This document shows positions 57,515-64,000 of a DNA stretch of 64,000 bases, piece after piece. The stretch is from Spartobacteria bacterium (GTDB lineage Bacteria > Verrucomicrobiota > Verrucomicrobiia > Chthoniobacterales > UBA10450), in assembly GCA_003167365.1 (NCBI GenBank), contig PMTM01000008.1, positions 62,001 through 126,000 of the forward strand, written 5' to 3'. The translations under genes and the position numbers were made by a program. Each line of letters starts with the position of its first letter. The stretch's first letter is position 1. The notes under the pieces were generated by a model that was not told the origin of the DNA, searched no databases, and saw only the letters and a program-made list of their open reading frames with translations.

Positions 57515-59056
57515 ATGGACGTAAATCTTCCCACGGTCTCCGAGTTATCTTCATCGGTTCGCGATAAAATTGTACGCACGCGCTCGCGGGTGTGGATTTT
57601 GACGCTTCTCTGGTCGGTCGCGCTAGCCGTCCGTTTGTCGGCCGCGTTCCTTCTTCCGAATGCCGAGCGGGATGGATATTCCTACGCGGAAACAATTGCG
57701 TGGTTGAGCGCGAACTTCGGCCACTTGCGGCTGGCGGATTTGTTCGGTTTTTGGCTGCCGTTTTTTCAATTAACAGCCGCGATCCCCAACGTTTGGATCG
57801 ACAATCCACTTCTCACCGGAAAAATTGTGTCCGGTTTATGCGGAGCGGCCAGTTGTGTGCTCGTATTCGCGATCACGCAAAAACTGACCCGAAGTATTGC
57901 GCTTGCCTCACTAACGTTCGCTCTCGTCGTTTGCAACCCGCTACACATTTTGTATTCCGCCGCGTCGATGACCGATGTGCCTCACGGTTGTCTGGTTCTC
58001 GCGAGTGTTTGGTTTCTCCTGCAAGAGCGTTGGCTTGGCGCTGTGATCTTTGCCGCCATCGCGGAGAGTGTTCGGATTGAAGCTTGGACGTTCATTCTTC
58101 TCATCCCGTTGCTTCAATTTATTCGGGAGCGGCGTATTTCGCTCATCGCGCTTGGCGTTCTTGTTCTTCCACCGCTCACCTGGCTGGTCATCTGCCATCT
58201 TGCAACGGGCGATCCGTTTGCCTCTTTTGCGGAGCGCGTTCGCTACAACGCGAGTTATCTCGATTTCAATCCCACGCGGCGCAGTTTCGTTTTTGCCGAC
58301 ATCAACCGCGATGTCATCTATTTTATGTTGGGCGCAAATCCGATTGTTTTCCTTGCGATTATCGCTGCGGGCGGATTGTCGATCTTCCAGGCCATTCGGC
58401 AACCGAATCGTCTTTGCTGGCCCGCCGCGGTCATTACCGCGTACGCTCTTGCTCTGTTTGGGTTTGTGCTGTTGGGCTACATAACGAAACGGCAGCCAGT
58501 TCTCTTCCCGCGTTACGGCCTAATCTTTTTCACGCTTGGTCTCCCATTGTTGGCGTGGTTGCTCCAATTCGTCCTTGCCCATGGGAAGCGATTTAGGATA
58601 GCGCAATGCGCTGCGGTTGCTGCAATCGCGCTCTCTCTCTGGCAATCGACGCGACAAATCCCCGTCATCTTCAAAGTGCTCGATGATTTTCAGGCACATC
58701 GACAAGTGGCGCAGGCGATCGCCGCCGCGCTTCAACAGTCGCACGACAAGAACTCCCGTTGCTTTTCCGACGACGCAGCCATCCGCGTTTTGTCAGGGTT
58801 GCCAATCGAGCGTTTTGCTCGATCCAACACAACACCTGTTGCGGTCCGACAAAATGCGGGCGATTTCGAAACGTATCTGCACGAGCAAAACGTCACTTAT
58901 CTCGTATTCACTTCCATCGAAGATTCACTGCCAGTAACATTCTATCCGGAGCTAGGTCGCAGTCCTCGAGTCGACGTGGGACATTTCGAGTTCGTCAGTG
59001 TTGCCTTTTCTCCGTTCGGTCCTGACGTGTGGTTGTATCGTTTGCGCAATGATTGA
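57515..59056 (+). CDS. GT-C-type membrane glycosyltransferase (ArnT/PMT-like)
   Basis: The 513-residue product starts at the ATG at 57515 (MDVNLPTVSELSSSVRDKIV), 32 bp after the preceding gene. A longer frame from 57407 overlaps that gene. It has about 10 hydrophobic segments. The first loop, LPNAERDGYSYAETIAWLSA, has the acidic D/E pattern of polyprenyl-phosphate-sugar-using GT-C enzymes. AASMTDVPHGCLVLASVWFL follows the catalytic-loop pattern. The C-terminal 100 residues form a soluble domain. The donor is unknown. Confidence 0.7.
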   Translation: MDVNLPTVSELSSSVRDKIVRTRSRVWILTLLWSVALAVRLSAAFLLPNAERDGYSYAETIAWLSANFGHLRLADLFGFWLPFFQLTAAIPNVWIDNPLLTGKIVSGLCGAASCVLVFAITQKLTRSIALASLTFALVVCNPLHILYSAASMTDVPHGCLVLASVWFLLQERWLGAVIFAAIAESVRIEAWTFILLIPLLQFIRERRISLIALGVLVLPPLTWLVICHLATGDPFASFAERVRYNASYLDFNPTRRSFVFADINRDVIYFMLGANPIVFLAIIAAGGLSIFQAIRQPNRLCWPAAVITAYALALFGFVLLGYITKRQPVLFPRYGLIFFTLGLPLLAWLLQFVLAHGKRFRIAQCAAVAAIALSLWQSTRQIPVIFKVLDDFQAHRQVAQAIAAALQQSHDKNSRCFSDDAAIRVLSGLPIERFARSNTTPVAVRQNAGDFETYLHEQNVTYLVFTSIEDSLPVTFYPELGRSPRVDVGHFEFVSVAFSPFGPDVWLYRLRND

Positions 59057-59170
59057 CTGCGCCATCTCTCAGGTAAATTATCGGCTTTTTATGCTTGGCC
59101 TTGTCCAGATTATGAAAGAAATAGTGGCGTCGTTTATCTGCAGATCATTCTGAGGGAATAGCTCTTTCGC
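59057..59170. other. 114-bp spacer
   Basis: No gene, hairpin or repeat is apparent; the GTG-started gene at 59171 begins after it. Confidence 0.3.
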
Positions 59171-59653
59171 GTGCGAAATCGTCATCAGCTTTTTGTTACA
59201 GGCTATTACATCGGTTGGACGATGCTTCTCTCAATTTTCGTTGCCATCGGGGGGCGTGAGGTCTGGACGGGGAGCGGCGGAAAGTTTCTTGCTCCCGGGC
59301 CGTATGCTTCCACGGATGCTTACTTGGCAGCGCTTCTCAATGTGCCGAACGCCTCGGAGCGATGCCTTGAAGTAATGTCAAAATTATATAGTAAGCGCAC
59401 AGTTTTTTACTTTTGCCCGCCAAGAGAACCTCGTGGCGATTTTGTTTATGGCGTGCTCAGCTATTTGAGTTGGCCGCAGGACATGCGCAAAGTCGAAATC
59501 GGACAGGCGGAGTTGGCAGATAAATTAGGCTCGATTGATCGTTCGTCGGCTTCCGCGTTCATTTTTTTTGAGCTGCAATCACCATCTGAATTTTCCCGTG
59601 GCTTGCATGTCGGTCCGAATCTTTCTGTTGCTCTACTCCAAGCTCCACAATGA
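59171..59653 (+). CDS. small membrane-anchored protein of unknown function
   Basis: The 160-residue product starts at a GTG (RNRHQLFVTGYYIGWTMLLS). An N-terminal hydrophobic segment (about residues 12-28) could be a signal anchor. The remainder looks periplasmic, with FYFCPPREPRGDFVYGVLSY and DRSSASAFIFFELQSPSEFS. I recognise no family. It overlaps the GT-C-like gene at 59650 by 4 bp (ATGA). In comparable GT-C loci such small neighbours can be helpers, but that is a guess. Confidence 0.55.
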   Translation: MRNRHQLFVTGYYIGWTMLLSIFVAIGGREVWTGSGGKFLAPGPYASTDAYLAALLNVPNASERCLEVMSKLYSKRTVFYFCPPREPRGDFVYGVLSYLSWPQDMRKVEIGQAELADKLGSIDRSSASAFIFFELQSPSEFSRGLHVGPNLSVALLQAPQ

Positions 59654-61022
59654 GTTCATTCATTGCCACGGTCACCGCATTGCTCACCATCTTTGGCGCG
59701 GGCTTTGGAGTGACTTCGCTGTTTCTGCGCAATGTTAAACAGATCGCGGTCGCCGAACTAACCGGTTTGTCCTGGTTGTTGGGTGCGGCGGTCATGTCGC
59801 TTAGCCTTTGGCTGATCGGGATGCTGTTGCGCGGCGTTTCATTGCACATTGCGATAGCCTTTATCGCGCTCGGATTGACTCTGATGGGCATTGCGATTTT
59901 TCGGAATCGCAAGCTAAAGGTGCGCATTCCGCGGCTTCGGGGCTGGCTCGAATACGCGCTCGTGTTTTTCCTGTGTCTGGAGATCGGGACAGTCCTTTTG
60001 CTAACGTTCAAACATACTCTTGGCTGGGATGGTCTGCTGATTTGGGAACTCAAGGCGCGCTATGCTTATCTCAACGGTGGCGCGCTGCCCGCCCATTACT
60101 TTTCCGACGCTCCACGCGTCTTCAGTCATCCCGAATATCCGCTCTTTCTCCCGATGCTCGAGACATGGATCTACTTTTGGATCGGCGATTGCGACCAATA
60201 TTGGGTGAAACTGATCTTCCCGCTTTTTTATGCGGTGGGAATGATCCTGCTCGCCCAAGCAGGCACGTTCTGGAGCGGAAAACGATGGATCGGTTTGCTC
60301 GTCGCCAATCTTTTTCTCTTTATTCCTTTTCTGACTCGAGCGGCGGGCGGAATCGTTCTCGGGTATGCGGATGTCCCGCTTTCAATTGTCTACCTCGCAG
60401 CATTTTATTTTCTGTCGATTTTTGTGCGCCAAAATTCCGGCGCGGCATGGTCCTGCTTCATTGCTCTGGCGGCAATTCTTCCGTGGATAAAACGCGAAGG
60501 CGTTATCTTATGGTTTGTCGTCACGGCATGCGGAGCCTGGATAATCTGGCGCCGCCGCGGGATTTTTCCCGCCCTGCTTTCCTTTCTTCCCGGCGTCTGC
60601 GTCATCGTGGGGTGGCAAATCTATTTGAAGGCTATGCATGTATCGCCGGCTCAAGATTTTGATTCGATTGGTCTAGCGCGTCTATACGCCAATCTTTATC
60701 GCTTCGGCCCGGTGCTACGCTCCCTGATTAGTGAAGCCGAGACAATCGAGCATTGGAGCTTGCTTTGGTTTGCTACTATGGCGGCATTTCTTTGCTTCGT
60801 CATTCGTGGTCGCGGCCAGCATGCCCTGATGCTCGTGATCTGCACAATTGCGCCAATCGCTCTTTATTGCGGTGTTTATTTATTCAGCGCGTGGTCCGAT
60901 TACCTGCATCACATTGAATCTTCGCTTCCTCGGCTTCTGCTCCACGTCGCGCCACTGTCGATGTTGGCCATCGCCTTGGTCTTGGGTCTGCCGTCGAGAG
61001 GTTCGGCGCGCCAAGCAGACCG

Positions 61023-61026
<4 letters not shown>
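59650..61026 (+). CDS. multi-pass membrane protein, GT-C-like
   Basis: The 458-residue product has about 12 hydrophobic segments. The loop [20 protein letters not shown], with W-D and E in a polar loop after the fourth segment or so, followed by [20 protein letters not shown], resembles the acidic catalytic loop of GT-C enzymes. The C-terminus lacks a soluble domain. It overlaps the 160-residue gene before it and ends 4 bp inside the convergent ppdK gene: their stop codons interleave at 61023-61026 (TAA/TAG). Function as a transferase is probable but not proven. Confidence 0.6.
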
Positions 61027-63953
<2,927 letters not shown>

Positions 63954-64000
63954 ACTAGTTCTGCGGGTTGATGTGTCAACGCACTGTAGCGGAAGGCGCG

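Overview
This 64-kb window is a stretch of bacterial chromosome, gene-dense and moderately GC-rich. I infer a member of the Verrucomicrobiota, probably a soil or freshwater relative of Chthoniobacterales/Spartobacteria. The basis is the gene content (pyruvate phosphate dikinase, single-chain glycine decarboxylase, a large Wza/Wzc-type exopolysaccharide locus, dockerin-like secreted protein) and short heptamer repeats inside genes, a style I associate with that phylum. No 16S rRNA gene or other decisive marker is present, so the assignment is moderate at best.

Positions 1-2612 (minus strand) hold a compact selenocysteine cassette: a SelW-like Rdx-family selenoprotein whose UGA at codon 13 reads as Sec (C-V-V-U motif), then tRNA-Sec (anticodon UCA), selD, and selA (running off the left edge). 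The selenoprotein is invisible to ordinary gene callers because of the in-frame UGA. It is the most interesting item in the window. A 35-bp perfect palindrome flanked by 9-bp direct repeats lies just upstream.

Positions 2853-7054 carry a small secreted protein and a 1219-residue secreted Asp-box/FN3/PKD protein with a dockerin-like C-terminus. Positions 7250-13425 are housekeeping: ileS-lspA (overlapping), a CCA-adding enzyme, and a glycogen-synthase-like GT5 enzyme. Positions 13611-20099 hold membrane GT-C type glycosyltransferases, a UGM-like FAD enzyme and a TPR-tailed TMTC-like protein. Positions 20179-26076 (minus) carry gcvP, with two in-frame 4x7-bp tandem repeats, then ilvA and a hybrid histidine kinase.

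Positions 26535-54950 form an exopolysaccharide locus of about 28 kb. A discoidin-like secreted protein is transcribed away from an operon-like plus-strand array: outer-membrane beta-barrel, Wza-like export protein, Wzc-like co-polymerase/BY-kinase with a tyrosine-rich tail, Wzx-like flippase, about twelve glycosyltransferases (mostly GT4, some GT2), an FkbM methyltransferase, an O-antigen-polymerase-like protein, two hexapeptide acyltransferases and a glutamine-dependent asparagine-synthase homologue. Many neighbours overlap by 4-32 bp, suggesting translational coupling. A convergent methyltransferase and an amber-interrupted small membrane protein break the array. The initiating polyprenyl-phosphate sugar transferase lies at the end on the minus strand.

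Positions 55104-61026 hold a second O-antigen-ligase-like protein with a TPR tail, two more GT-C type membrane proteins and a small anchored protein. Positions 61023-63953 (minus) encode pyruvate phosphate dikinase with a basic N-terminal extension. I found no CRISPR array, IS element, phage gene or rRNA. The only tRNA I see is tRNA-Sec.
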